DNA from: Hyphomicrobiaceae bacterium UBA2767
GTDB lineage: Bacteria; Pseudomonadota; Alphaproteobacteria; Rhizobiales; Methyloligellaceae
Assembly (NCBI GenBank): GCA_002352635.1
Contig: DEIT01000111.1
Span: forward strand, 3,672-13,183
Direction of reading: 5' to 3'
Length of the DNA: 9,512 bases
Shown: positions 1-6,802 of the stretch, in pieces
Numbering within the stretch: position 1 is the first letter of the stretch
How the letters are laid out: the number at the start of each line of letters is the position of its first letter
Notes under the pieces: generated by a model
What the model saw: only the letters and a program-made list of their open reading frames with translations
Told to the model about the DNA's origin: nothing
The model's database searches: none
Translations under genes and position numbers: made by a program

Positions 1-293
1 GGCGTGCCCGTTTCGCGTGGGACGATCGTGAAAAACAGGGGATCGAAACTCACCTGCAAAGGATCAAGCCAGCGCCGGAAGTCGTCATAGTCGGCAAATG
101 GTCCCTGCCCCATATAGGTCCAAATGCGCGCCTCCGGATCGCTCCGGGCAAAGGAGTCATAAAGCGCTTGCCCGTGCGCAACCGGGTCGAGGGGGACAAG
201 ATCGACACTGCGCCCGCCAATCACGACGTGCGTGAAGGGTCGCGCAACAGGTGTCTCGGGCGCGGGAGCACCAATGGGCAATTCATCCGACAT
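1..293 (-). CDS. GNAT-family N-acetyltransferase, C-terminus missing (runs off window)
   Basis: This is the N-terminal 97 residues of an open frame that leaves the window at base 1. From about residue 28 it reads GRSVDLVPLDPVAHG, then an ARIWTYMGQGPFADYDDF stretch at about 57-74. That arrangement is typical of the N-terminal half of RimJ/RimL-like GNAT acetyltransferases, which move an acetyl group from acetyl-CoA to an amine on a protein or small molecule. The acetyl-CoA binding segment lies outside the window, so neither substrate nor activity can be judged. The ATG start is 18 bases downstream of the UPF0173 hydrolase stop on the same strand, so the two are probably co-transcribed. A GGGG run lies about 12 bases before the ATG, which is a weak ribosome-binding site. 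Family assignment is good; specific function is unknown. Confidence 0.8.
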   Translation of the reverse strand, partial: MSDELPIGAPAPETPVARPFTHVVIGGRSVDLVPLDPVAHGQALYDSFARSDPEARIWTYMGQGPFADYDDFRRWLDPLQVSFDPLFFTIVPRETGT

Positions 294-311
294 AATGTTT
301 GTGCGAACCCC

Positions 312-1013
312 TTAAAGTTCCAGCGGTTCGCCGACCTTCGGCACCACGACATTCTGACCCTTTGCCGCGGCAATGAACTTGTCCGGTGTCTGATCGATAA
401 TCGGGAATGTGCCGTAGTGGATTGGAATGACAGTGTCGAATTTAAAGAACTTCTCGCAGGCCAATGCTGCCGTCCTGGCCCCCATTGTGAAACGGTCGCC
501 GATCGGAACGAGGCCCACTTTCGGTTCAAAGATTTCGTTGACGAGCGCCATATCACCCAAAATCTCGGTATCACCCATATGGTAGACGGTCGGACCGTCC
601 TTGGAACGTATGACCAAGCCGCATGGATTGCCAAGATAGACCGGCACACCGTCGATGATGGTACTTGAAGAATGGAACGCCTGGACGAAACTGACGTCGA
701 AGTCGCCGCAATCGATCGTGCCGCCGGGATTGCCGGGCTGGAGGTTCTCAACACCCTTTCCGGCAAGGTACATAACGAGTTCAAAAACGGCGATGACGGT
801 TGCGTTCGTGTCATTGGCAATATCGACCGTATCGCCGACATGATCGTCATGGCCGTGGGTCAGGGCAATATGGGTCACACCCTCTCTTGCTTCCTCAGCA
901 GACATGGCGCCTCCTTCAAAGACACCATTCCCGGTCAGGAACGGATCGATGAGCAGAACGCTCGATCCGGTTTCGATGCGAAATGCGGAATGTCCAAGCC
1001 ATGTCAGTTTCAT
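312..1013 (-). CDS. UPF0173 family metal-dependent hydrolase (metallo-beta-lactamase fold)
   Basis: A 233-residue protein of normal length for UPF0173. It begins MKLTWLGHSAFRIE, the usual family start. The metallo-beta-lactamase motif THGHDDHVGD is at residues 52-61 (H53, H55, D57, H58). Further likely metal ligands are H114 in AFHSSS, D148 in HMGDTE and H199 in PIHYGT. The family signature GLVPIGDRFTMG is at 167-178. No signal peptide is visible, so it should be cytoplasmic. Members are predicted zinc-dependent hydrolases of unknown physiological substrate. I placed the start at the ATG at 1013 because GGAGGG sits six bases upstream; the open frame continues seven codons further to 1034 with no better signal. 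It is divergent from ruvX and probably forms a transcription unit with the GNAT gene. Confidence 0.93.
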   Translation of the reverse strand: MKLTWLGHSAFRIETGSSVLLIDPFLTGNGVFEGGAMSAEEAREGVTHIALTHGHDDHVGDTVDIANDTNATVIAVFELVMYLAGKGVENLQPGNPGGTIDCGDFDVSFVQAFHSSSTIIDGVPVYLGNPCGLVIRSKDGPTVYHMGDTEILGDMALVNEIFEPKVGLVPIGDRFTMGARTAALACEKFFKFDTVIPIHYGTFPIIDQTPDKFIAAAKGQNVVVPKVGEPLEL

Positions 1014-1046
1014 ATGTCCCTCCATTGCAGCCAATACGGGCGGCGG

Positions 1047-1073
1047 TTGTCTTCACTCGGATTGCAGTATAAA
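1047..1073 (+). promoter_or_regulatory. Candidate promoter for ruvX in the divergent intergenic region
   Basis: The 130 bases between the divergent hydrolase and ruvX starts contain TTGTCT (1047-1052) and TATAAA (1068-1073), separated by a rather short 15 bases. The same AT-rich patch read on the other strand gives TATACT, which could serve the hydrolase operon. The call rests only on similarity to the sigma-70 consensus. Confidence 0.3.
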
Positions 1074-1143
1074 GCGGCTGCGAGGTGCAAAGACAAGCTG
1101 TTGCTGAATGGCATAATGGCGCGGCCCTCACGGACACCAATGC

Positions 1144-1638
1144 ATGGCTGACACACACAACGTGGAGCTTGAGGAGCTTGCAGGGCGGCTGCCGCCCGGC
1201 ACGCGTTTGCTCGGGCTCGATCTCGGCACGAAAACCATCGGGCTGGCGCTCTCCGATACCTCTTTCAGTATCGCGTCACCGCTTGATACGATCCGCCGGA
1301 CAAAATTCACGCAAGATATGAGTAAACTTTTGGAATTTATTGATTCACATAATATCTCTGCACTGGTGGTTGGCATGCCATTTAATCTGGATGGTTCAGA
1401 AGGTCCGCGTGCACAGGCGACGCGCGCCTTTATAAGGAACATGGCCAAACACACAGAGATTCCCGTTGCGCTATGGGACGAACGCCTGTCCACGGTGGCA
1501 GCAGAACGCACGCTGCTCGAAGCCGATGCAAGCCGCAAACGCCGGGCGGAAGTCATAGACAAGATGGCCGCCGCCTTTATCCTGCAAGGCGCACTGGACC
1601 GGCTAACCAATATCGCCGCGACCAGTTCAGCCAGGTGA
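1144..1638 (+). CDS. ruvX: Putative pre-16S rRNA nuclease / Holliday junction resolvase-like RuvX (YqgF)
   Basis: A 164-residue protein of the YqgF/RuvX RNase H-like family. The bacterial member processes the 5' end of pre-16S rRNA and has also been described as a Holliday-junction resolvase. The family motifs are present in order: GLDLGTKTIGLA (24-35, catalytic-type D26), LVVGMP (74-79), WDERLST (111-117, E113) and IDKMAAAFILQ (138-148, D139). The roughly 20-residue head before the first strand (ELEELAGRLPPGTRLLG) is common in alphaproteobacterial RuvX. No strong Shine-Dalgarno sequence precedes the ATG. The TGA stop overlaps the ribosome-binding site of the following DUF599 gene, so the two are probably co-transcribed. 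It is cytoplasmic, and nothing links it to the copper genes downstream. Confidence 0.93.
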   Translation: MADTHNVELEELAGRLPPGTRLLGLDLGTKTIGLALSDTSFSIASPLDTIRRTKFTQDMSKLLEFIDSHNISALVVGMPFNLDGSEGPRAQATRAFIRNMAKHTEIPVALWDERLSTVAAERTLLEADASRKRRAEVIDKMAAAFILQGALDRLTNIAATSSAR

Positions 1639-1646
1639 GCACGCAC

Positions 1647-2339
1647 ATGTCCGGACTGACATTCTACGACATCATCGCCGTCCTCTGGTTCTTCCTGCTG
1701 ACCAGCGGATACAGCTACGTCACCAACTATGGGTTTCTTTCAGGCGGCGGGCTTGTGCGCGCAATAAACAAGCGCCGGTCGGAATGGATGGCAAACATGG
1801 CCGTGCGGGAAAACCGTATGGTCGATATTCAGGTTCTTGCGAACATTGCCCGCGGCAACTCGTTTTTCGCCTCTACATCGGTGTTCGTCACCGGCGCGCT
1901 CGCGGCCCTGTTCGGGAATGTCGAGGAGTTGCAGTTGCTCGCCGCCAAATTTCCATTCCTGCGGCAAACGACCGTTTTCATGTGGCAGCTCAAGACGCTG
2001 TTTCTGATGGGCATCTTCATCTATGCCTTCTTCAAGTTCGCCTGGGCATACCGGCTGTCGCACTATACGGGCATCATGATCGGCGCCACGCCCATCGCCA
2101 CGGGGAGAAACAAAAAACAATGCTCCGAACATGCGGAGCGTGCCGCCGTACTGGCCGGGTCCGTCGGCCGCCATGCCAATTCCGGATTGCGGGCCTACTA
2201 TTTCGGGATCGCGACGCTCGGCTGGTTCATCCACCCGCTGATTTTCATGTTGACCATGCTGGGCGTCGTTCTCGTCCTGTATCGCCGCGAGTATCGCTCG
2301 CGCGCCCTTGCTTCCATCTCCGTCGCACCCGGCGAATAG
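1647..2339 (+). CDS. DUF599 family integral membrane protein
   Basis: A 230-residue membrane protein matching the general pattern of DUF599, an uncharacterised family. About four hydrophobic segments are visible, near residues 5-25, 72-90, 112-134 and 183-212. Between the first two lies a conserved-looking basic stretch with EWMANMAVRENRMVD (47-60), followed by ARGNSFFAST (68-77). A cytosolic or periplasmic loop at 150-180 contains CSEHAERAA. The start is the ATG at 1647, because AGGTGA (1633-1638) is well placed eight bases upstream; that sequence includes the ruvX stop codon. The frame is open further 5' but there overlaps ruvX. The gene ends 12 bases before the convergent cytochrome c gene. 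No function can be assigned. Confidence 0.85.
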   Translation: MSGLTFYDIIAVLWFFLLTSGYSYVTNYGFLSGGGLVRAINKRRSEWMANMAVRENRMVDIQVLANIARGNSFFASTSVFVTGALAALFGNVEELQLLAAKFPFLRQTTVFMWQLKTLFLMGIFIYAFFKFAWAYRLSHYTGIMIGATPIATGRNKKQCSEHAERAAVLAGSVGRHANSGLRAYYFGIATLGWFIHPLIFMLTMLGVVLVLYRREYRSRALASISVAPGE

Positions 2340-2344
2340 GCCGG
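2329..2344. terminator. Weak candidate bidirectional terminator between convergent genes
   Basis: CCGGC (2329-2333) and GCCGG (2340-2344) form a perfect 5-bp GC stem with a 6-base loop that contains the end of the DUF599 stop codon. On the plus strand a mixed pyrimidine tract (TATTTCTT) follows about ten bases later. The tract is not a clean U-run, so this is only a possible stop for the two convergent transcripts. Confidence 0.3.
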
Positions 2345-2351
2345 CGGCTGA

Positions 2352-2825
2352 CTATTTCTTGCGTGCGACCCCGTTCATTCTGTCGTGCCGCTCGCGAATT
2401 TTCGTCGGCCAGCGGGACTTGATGTAACTCAACACCGCCACGATCTCCTCGTCGCTGAGGACATCGGCATAGGCCGGCATACGGGTCTTGTGTTTGGTCC
2501 CGATGATACCCGCGAGCCCCACTTTCGTGAGTTGAAACAGGAGCAAGTCGGCGTGATGCCAAGTGTGGCCGGTTTCATCATGCGGCGGGGCTGGCATATA
2601 GCCTTCCGCGTCGCGTTGGCGCCAGTTCGCCTGACCCTCCAGGTTCTTTCCATGGCATTCGGCGCAATGCTCGCCATAGATCGCCTGCCCGGCGGAGACG
2701 AGCCTGGTGTCGTTGGGACGCAATACGACGTCGACAGGGACCTCGCCGGGCAAATTGGCGAAGACATATCCGGCCGCTACGGCCAGAACCACCGCAAACA
2801 GCAGGACCACCGATGTGCGGCTCAT
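2352..2825 (-). CDS. Class I c-type cytochrome, last gene of the copper operon
   Basis: A 157-residue exported monohaem cytochrome. A hydrophobic segment at residues 5-23 is either a signal peptide or an uncleaved membrane anchor; no clear cleavage motif decides between them. The haem-binding motif CAECH is at 54-58, and RMPAY (115-119) supplies the probable distal ligand M116, followed by LSDEEIVAVLSYIKSRW, the usual C-terminal helix of class I cytochromes. The 60-115 stretch has several His (H82, H87, H90, H91, H112). The start is the ATG at 2825, with AGAGGG nine bases upstream. It follows the cupredoxin gene by 26 bases. From its position it probably accepts electrons from, or passes them on from, the cupredoxin or multicopper oxidase; that role is inferred from context. 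Confidence 0.9.
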   Translation of the reverse strand: MSRTSVVLLFAVVLAVAAGYVFANLPGEVPVDVVLRPNDTRLVSAGQAIYGEHCAECHGKNLEGQANWRQRDAEGYMPAPPHDETGHTWHHADLLLFQLTKVGLAGIIGTKHKTRMPAYADVLSDEEIVAVLSYIKSRWPTKIRERHDRMNGVARKK

Positions 2826-2851
2826 GGTTTAAACCCTCTCTTCTCCTAGCG

Positions 2852-3454
2852 TTACACACTGCCCGCGATGACGAAATCGCCCTTCATACCGGACTCGTAG
2901 TGGCCGGGCACGTTGCATCCGAACTCGATGGTCGTGCCCTTGTGGAACATCCAGATGACTTCGGCCTCCTTGCCGGGCTCAACCATAGCCGAGTTGCCGT
3001 GTCCATGCTTCATGCCGGGCATCATCGACGTTGCCGTCATATGCCCGTCCTCCATCATCTTCATCATCTCCGCCTGATGCTGCTTCTGCATCTCGTGGCT
3101 GCCGATGGTGAATTCATGCAGAAGCTCGCCCTTGTTGCGGATCACGAAGCGGATGGTTTCACCGTCTTTCACCTGGATCTTCTTCAGGTTGAACTCCGTA
3201 TCCTTGGCGATGATCAGAACCGTGCGGCTGACATTGGCCTTGTCGCCCGGCATGCCGCCGGGGGACGAATGATCGCCATGCCCGCCGGCATGGGCTCCTT
3301 GCGCACCATGGGCGCCTTGGGTGTCAGGCTTTGCATCATGGCCGTGGCCCTTCTTGCCCGGTTCCGCCTCAGCGGCAACGGCCACAAACGCAATCGTTGC
3401 GACGGCAACATTGAAAGCGGCGAAGTTCCGAAATGATCTGATTGTGTTCAACAT
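2852..3454 (-). CDS. CopI-like periplasmic cupredoxin with His-rich head
   Basis: A 200-residue exported blue/green copper protein. Residues 5-30 look like a signal peptide (ends VAAEAEP). The mature N-terminus (36-69) is His/Gly-rich with GHGHD, HAGGHGDH and a Met. The cupredoxin domain runs from about 75 to 200. Type 1 copper ligands are visible: H113 in LLHEFTIG, then C180, H185 and M190 in FGCNVPGHYESGM. Between the first ligand and the Cys lies a long Met/His-rich insert at 120-153 (for example MKMMEDGHM and MMPGMKHGHG). This layout resembles CopI, a cupredoxin tied to periplasmic copper tolerance in purple bacteria. AAGGAG lies eight bases before the ATG. Its likely roles are Cu(I) buffering and electron transfer near the oxidase. 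Family confidence is high; naming it CopI is tentative. Confidence 0.88.
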   Translation of the reverse strand: MLNTIRSFRNFAAFNVAVATIAFVAVAAEAEPGKKGHGHDAKPDTQGAHGAQGAHAGGHGDHSSPGGMPGDKANVSRTVLIIAKDTEFNLKKIQVKDGETIRFVIRNKGELLHEFTIGSHEMQKQHQAEMMKMMEDGHMTATSMMPGMKHGHGNSAMVEPGKEAEVIWMFHKGTTIEFGCNVPGHYESGMKGDFVIAGSV

Positions 3455-3497
3455 AGATTGTGCTCCTTTTCATGATGCGAGTGTTTGAGGTTGGTCG

Positions 3498-4961
3498 TTA
3501 GGCGATGAAGATCCCATCTCCATCCAGTTCCTCCTGCGTGGCAGCCCGTACGAGCGTGCCTTTTGGCGGCGCGTACCACCCAGGATCGGCATAGGTGTCG
3601 AGTTTTTCCCGCACCTTCAGGGTCGTGAACATGCCGCCCATGCCGATATAGTCGTGCGGCCCCTGTGCTCCGACCATGGGAATGGAGTTTTCCGGCATAT
3701 CCATGTGCCCGGCCATCTGGCCCATGCCGATCATGCCGTTCGTGCCCATGGTCATGTAGCCGGGAACGAGGTTGCCCACCGCCTTGTCGAGCGCACCCGG
3801 GTCGGCGCCGACCATGTTGGGCAGGCCATGGCCCATCTGGTTCATGACGTGATGGGTCATATGGCAGTGCATGGCCCAGTCGCCGGGATTGTCGGCAATG
3901 AACTCGATGTTCCGGGTTTGGCCCACGGATACGAGCACCGTTGTCTCGGGACGCCAGGAACTTTCCGGGATTTCCCCGCCGTCGGTCTCGGTTTCGCGGA
4001 ACGCATGGCCATGCACGTGAAAGGGGTGGTGGTCCATTGCCGAGAGATTGCCAATGCGGATGCGCACATGCTCATTCAGCTTAGCGACCAGTGGAGCGGT
4101 TCCGGGGAAAACCTTGGCGTTGATGGTCAGCGTATTGAACCCGCTTGAGACGCTGGTGTCGGGACGGTAGGTGCCCGGCTTGATATCCCACTCATGCAAC
4201 ATCAGGGCAAAGTCGCGGTCGGGTCTTTCCCGCTTCGGCTTGCGCGGATGGATCACCATCATACCGACCAGCCCCATGCCCTCCTGGGTCATGGTGTCCT
4301 TGTGCGAGTGGTACATGAAGGTCCCGTGCTGCACGGCCTTGTATTCGTAGCGGAACGTTTCGCCGGGCTTGATGGTGCGCTGGGTGAGGCCGGCGACGCC
4401 ATCCATGCCCATTGGCAGGATGATGCCGTGCCAGTGCACGGAGGTCGGGACGGCAAGCTTGTTGGTGACGTAAATCCGGATATTATCACCTTCGACCGCC
4501 TCGATGACCGGCCCCGGCGTACGACCATTATAGCCCCAGCAGATCGCCTTGAAGCCCGGCGCGAACTCGTGCTGGATCTCCTGCGCCACAAGATGAAACA
4601 CCTTGGTGTCACCGACCACGTTGAAGGGCGCAGTGGCGCCGTTCGGCACGACCACCGGCGTGTAGTCCTTGCCGGGCTCGCCGGGGGCGAAGCTCTCAAC
4701 CGGGTCGACCGTGCGCGCATACCAGGGATTGCCCTTCGGCGTGCGGTAAACCTCGTTCGACTCGGTCACCTTCGGCGTGCTTGCAGACGGCATGGTGTGG
4801 CCTGAATGGCTGCCGCCCGTGTCCGGGGTTTTCTGTGCGGGCATTTTGTGGCCCGCATGTGGGTCGGCAGCCTGAGACAAAGCTTCCTTGCCAACAAGTG
4901 CTGCACCGGCAAGCGCGATGCCGGACCCGGCGAGCGCTTCTCTGCGCGTGATCTTTTTCAT
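3498..4961 (-). CDS. Two-domain multicopper oxidase (copper oxidase), Tat-exported
   Basis: A 487-residue protein. The N-terminus ITRREALAGSGIALAGAAL has a twin-arginine pair (R6-R7) and hydrophobic core, indicating folded export through Tat. A His/Met-rich linker follows (35-58, HAGHKM and HSGHTMP). Copper motifs are HWHG (H176, H178), YHSH (H218, H220), HPFHVHG (H312, H315, H317) and HCHMTHHVMNQM (H365, C366, H367, H371, M376). Together these supply a full trinuclear centre and a type 1 site with axial Met. Only about 90 residues separate the second and third motifs, so there are two cupredoxin domains rather than the three of CueO or CopA. The C-terminal part (403-444) is Met-rich. The ATG at 4961 has AGGAGG six bases upstream and overlaps the tolC stop as TGATG; an in-frame TTG just before it is less likely. 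The probable role is Cu(I) or phenol oxidation with O2 in the periplasm. Confidence 0.93.
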   Translation of the reverse strand: MKKITRREALAGSGIALAGAALVGKEALSQAADPHAGHKMPAQKTPDTGGSHSGHTMPSASTPKVTESNEVYRTPKGNPWYARTVDPVESFAPGEPGKDYTPVVVPNGATAPFNVVGDTKVFHLVAQEIQHEFAPGFKAICWGYNGRTPGPVIEAVEGDNIRIYVTNKLAVPTSVHWHGIILPMGMDGVAGLTQRTIKPGETFRYEYKAVQHGTFMYHSHKDTMTQEGMGLVGMMVIHPRKPKRERPDRDFALMLHEWDIKPGTYRPDTSVSSGFNTLTINAKVFPGTAPLVAKLNEHVRIRIGNLSAMDHHPFHVHGHAFRETETDGGEIPESSWRPETTVLVSVGQTRNIEFIADNPGDWAMHCHMTHHVMNQMGHGLPNMVGADPGALDKAVGNLVPGYMTMGTNGMIGMGQMAGHMDMPENSIPMVGAQGPHDYIGMGGMFTTLKVREKLDTYADPGWYAPPKGTLVRAATQEELDGDGIFIA

Positions 4962-4972
4962 CAATGTCCTCC
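4959..4972 (-). promoter_or_regulatory. Stop/start overlap TGATG with internal ribosome-binding site (tolC-oxidase coupling)
   Basis: On the minus strand the tolC stop TGA (4963-4961) shares one base with the oxidase ATG (4961-4959), giving TGATG. AGGAGG for the oxidase lies inside the last tolC codons, six bases before the ATG. This arrangement normally gives coupled translation and near-equal synthesis of the two proteins. Confidence 0.75.
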
Positions 4973-6430
4973 TGCTTCACCGCCACCCGCCGCGGCAGAC
5001 GCCACTTCCATGGCGCCGGCATCCGCGCCGTTTGGCAAGCTTCCACTCATAAGTTGCTGAAATCGGACATATGCGGTCCAGTAGGCGCGCTGCGCCTGAA
5101 TGAACTCCTGTCCGGAGATAATTTGCTGTCGCCTCGCGGCAATCAGCTGGAAGATACCCTCCTGCATGGCGTTGTAGTCACGCTGGGTGCCGAGCAGGAT
5201 GCGTTCGCTCTGCGGCAGAACCGCTTGCTTGTAGTAGGTCACCGTCTTGCGCGCAGTCAGCACACGGGCACGCGAAAGCCGCGCCTCGGACCGAACCTTC
5301 ACCGCAAGCGCCCAGAGTTCGTTTTCCGCTTGCTGGATCTGTAGCAGCACACCGGCCTTACGGGCCTGCCCACGGTCGAAAATCGGAATTTCGATCTCGA
5401 AGATCGGCCCCCATGCCTCGCGCCGTGTTTTCTGCTTGGCGCCGGTTTCCTCGTCACGCTCGACCTCGATCTCGCGCTCATATTCGGCACCGGTTTCGAC
5501 GTCACGCAGGAGCGACTCCTTGCGCACCAGCCGGAACTGGCGGCCGAGCGTGGTGAGCTTCTGAATGCCCATGGCCACTTCGAGGCTCACGCGCAGGGCG
5601 CGGCGCTCCACATCGCGCGGTGCCGGCATGGCCTGCATGGTATCGGGCAGCTTGCGCGGCGCTGACCAGCGCGTCTGCCTGCCGGTCAGCCCCATCAGAA
5701 CGTTGAGCGTCTCGCGCGCTTCGTCCGCGCGGGACTCGGCGCGGGCGAGTTGAAGCTTGGTGCTGGTCAGAAAACTCTGGTTTTGCTCGAACTGCAGGGC
5801 GGTGATGTTCCCCGCCTCGCGCAATGCGGCGGCCGCCTCAACGCCCGCCCGCGCCGAAGCGAGCACGCCCTTGTCGAGGTCAACTTCCTGCACCGCCGCC
5901 ACGTAATCGACAAAGGCCGCATGCGTGTCAGCGGCGTGAATGATCACCCGCCGCGCGACGCTCAGCTTCGCTTCCTCCAATGCCGAACGCGCCACGGCCT
6001 TGCGCCGTGGCCTTTTCAGCAGGTCGATGAAGCTCCAGGCGACGCCGAACGCCAGATTGGGTGTCCCGCCGGCATCGGTGAACCATGTCACAGCCCCATC
6101 GAACACTGGGTTCTTGAGAAGGCCCGCCTGAACCAGGTTCGCCTGCGCGATGCCGACATCGGCGTAGGCCGCCTGCAGTTCACGGTTGTTGAGCAATGCG
6201 ATTTGTACCGCACTCGACGGCGTCAACTCGCGCGACAGCAGGTTTCGCACCGCCGCGCGCGCGCGTTGGTCATCGCTTGTCCCGGCGTCCCAGTGGATAC
6301 GCTTGTTGATGCGTTCACCGACATCGTAGGCGACGTCATCGAAGGCCTGCTGCGGTGCAAGCCGCGCACACCCGGTTGCCGAAAGCAGTACGATTGCCGC
6401 CAGAGCGCAGGTTTTTGTTCGTATCGTCAT
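4961..6430 (-). CDS. TolC/CusC-family outer-membrane efflux lipoprotein
   Basis: A 489-residue protein, normal for the TolC/outer-membrane factor family that forms trimeric channels across the outer membrane and periplasm. The N-terminus ends in LLSATGC, a plausible lipobox with lipidated C21, as in CusC-type factors. Family features include LTPSSAVQIALLNNRELQ (69-86), long helical coiled-coil stretches (about 155-250 and 355-465) and the repeat motif EIEIPIFDRG (345-354). A highly charged insert with many Glu and Arg lies at about 317-340. The C-terminus is Gly/Ala-rich and ends GGEAGGH. The ATG at 6430 is preferred over the adjacent in-frame GTG at 6433 because GAGGGG lies six bases before the ATG. 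No RND pump or membrane-fusion partner is encoded nearby, so its inner-membrane partner is unknown. It is translationally coupled to the oxidase. Confidence 0.92.
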   Translation of the reverse strand: MTIRTKTCALAAIVLLSATGCARLAPQQAFDDVAYDVGERINKRIHWDAGTSDDQRARAAVRNLLSRELTPSSAVQIALLNNRELQAAYADVGIAQANLVQAGLLKNPVFDGAVTWFTDAGGTPNLAFGVAWSFIDLLKRPRRKAVARSALEEAKLSVARRVIIHAADTHAAFVDYVAAVQEVDLDKGVLASARAGVEAAAALREAGNITALQFEQNQSFLTSTKLQLARAESRADEARETLNVLMGLTGRQTRWSAPRKLPDTMQAMPAPRDVERRALRVSLEVAMGIQKLTTLGRQFRLVRKESLLRDVETGAEYEREIEVERDEETGAKQKTRREAWGPIFEIEIPIFDRGQARKAGVLLQIQQAENELWALAVKVRSEARLSRARVLTARKTVTYYKQAVLPQSERILLGTQRDYNAMQEGIFQLIAARRQQIISGQEFIQAQRAYWTAYVRFQQLMSGSLPNGADAGAMEVASAAAGGGEAGGH

Positions 6431-6440
6431 CACACGCCCC

Positions 6441-6683
6441 TCAATGCTTGTGCTGCTGCGCGCCTGATGACGGCGTGGGTTTCGGGGCAGCCGAAGGCGT
6501 CAGCCTTGGCTTGACGGTACGCAGTTCCGGCTCAAGCGCATCCGAACCGGTGAGCACGGCGCCGGGCCGGCTTTCCGGTCCGGCCGGATGGCCGAGCGGC
6601 ACGATGTAATTGTCGTCCGGGCGCGCGCATGCGCTGACCGCAAACGTCAGAAAAACGAACAGTCCAAATCTCAAATACACCAC
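6441..6683 (-). CDS. Small lipoprotein with Pro-rich, His-ended tail (unknown function)
   Basis: I read an 80-residue protein from a GTG at 6683 (a second GTG follows at 6680); a GGGGG run lies six bases upstream, and the longer open frame 5' has no better start. Residues 1-18 are a signal peptide and FAVSAC is a good lipobox, giving lipidated C19. The mature part is short and probably unstructured: RPDDNYIVPLGHPAG, a Pro/Arg stretch, then a Pro/Ala/Ser tail ending QQHKH. I do not recognise a family. The TGA stop overlaps the tolC ribosome-binding site, so it is clearly in the operon and probably translated with the outer-membrane factor. A lipoprotein helper for the TolC-like channel, or a small metal-binding lipoprotein, are both possible. 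Confidence 0.72.
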   Translation of the reverse strand: MVYLRFGLFVFLTFAVSACARPDDNYIVPLGHPAGPESRPGAVLTGSDALEPELRTVKPRLTPSAAPKPTPSSGAQQHKH

Positions 6684-6802
6684 GACTTCCCCCAAACTCT
6701 TTTGTTGATGCGGGTCGCTCTTTGCCGTGGCGACGCGCAAGACGGAATGCAGGGCCGAACCGGAGGTCCAGCCGGCAGGAAGAAACAGAAGGGAGATGTG
6801 TT

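Noticed and set aside
221..850. 209-residue minus-strand open frame overlapping the UPF0173 hydrolase
   Set aside because: Low-complexity Ser/Arg-rich translation without motifs, fully covered by the well-supported hydrolase frame.
1128..1646. 172-residue minus-strand open frame opposite ruvX
   Set aside because: Antisense shadow of ruvX; no recognisable domain, while the plus frame has all YqgF motifs.
1473..1646. 5' extension of the DUF599 gene into ruvX
   Set aside because: The extension overlaps ruvX out of frame and reads as Arg/Gly-rich noise; the ATG at 1647 has a good ribosome-binding site.
5750..6514. 254-residue plus-strand open frame opposite tolC
   Set aside because: Antisense shadow with Arg/His-rich composition and no motif.
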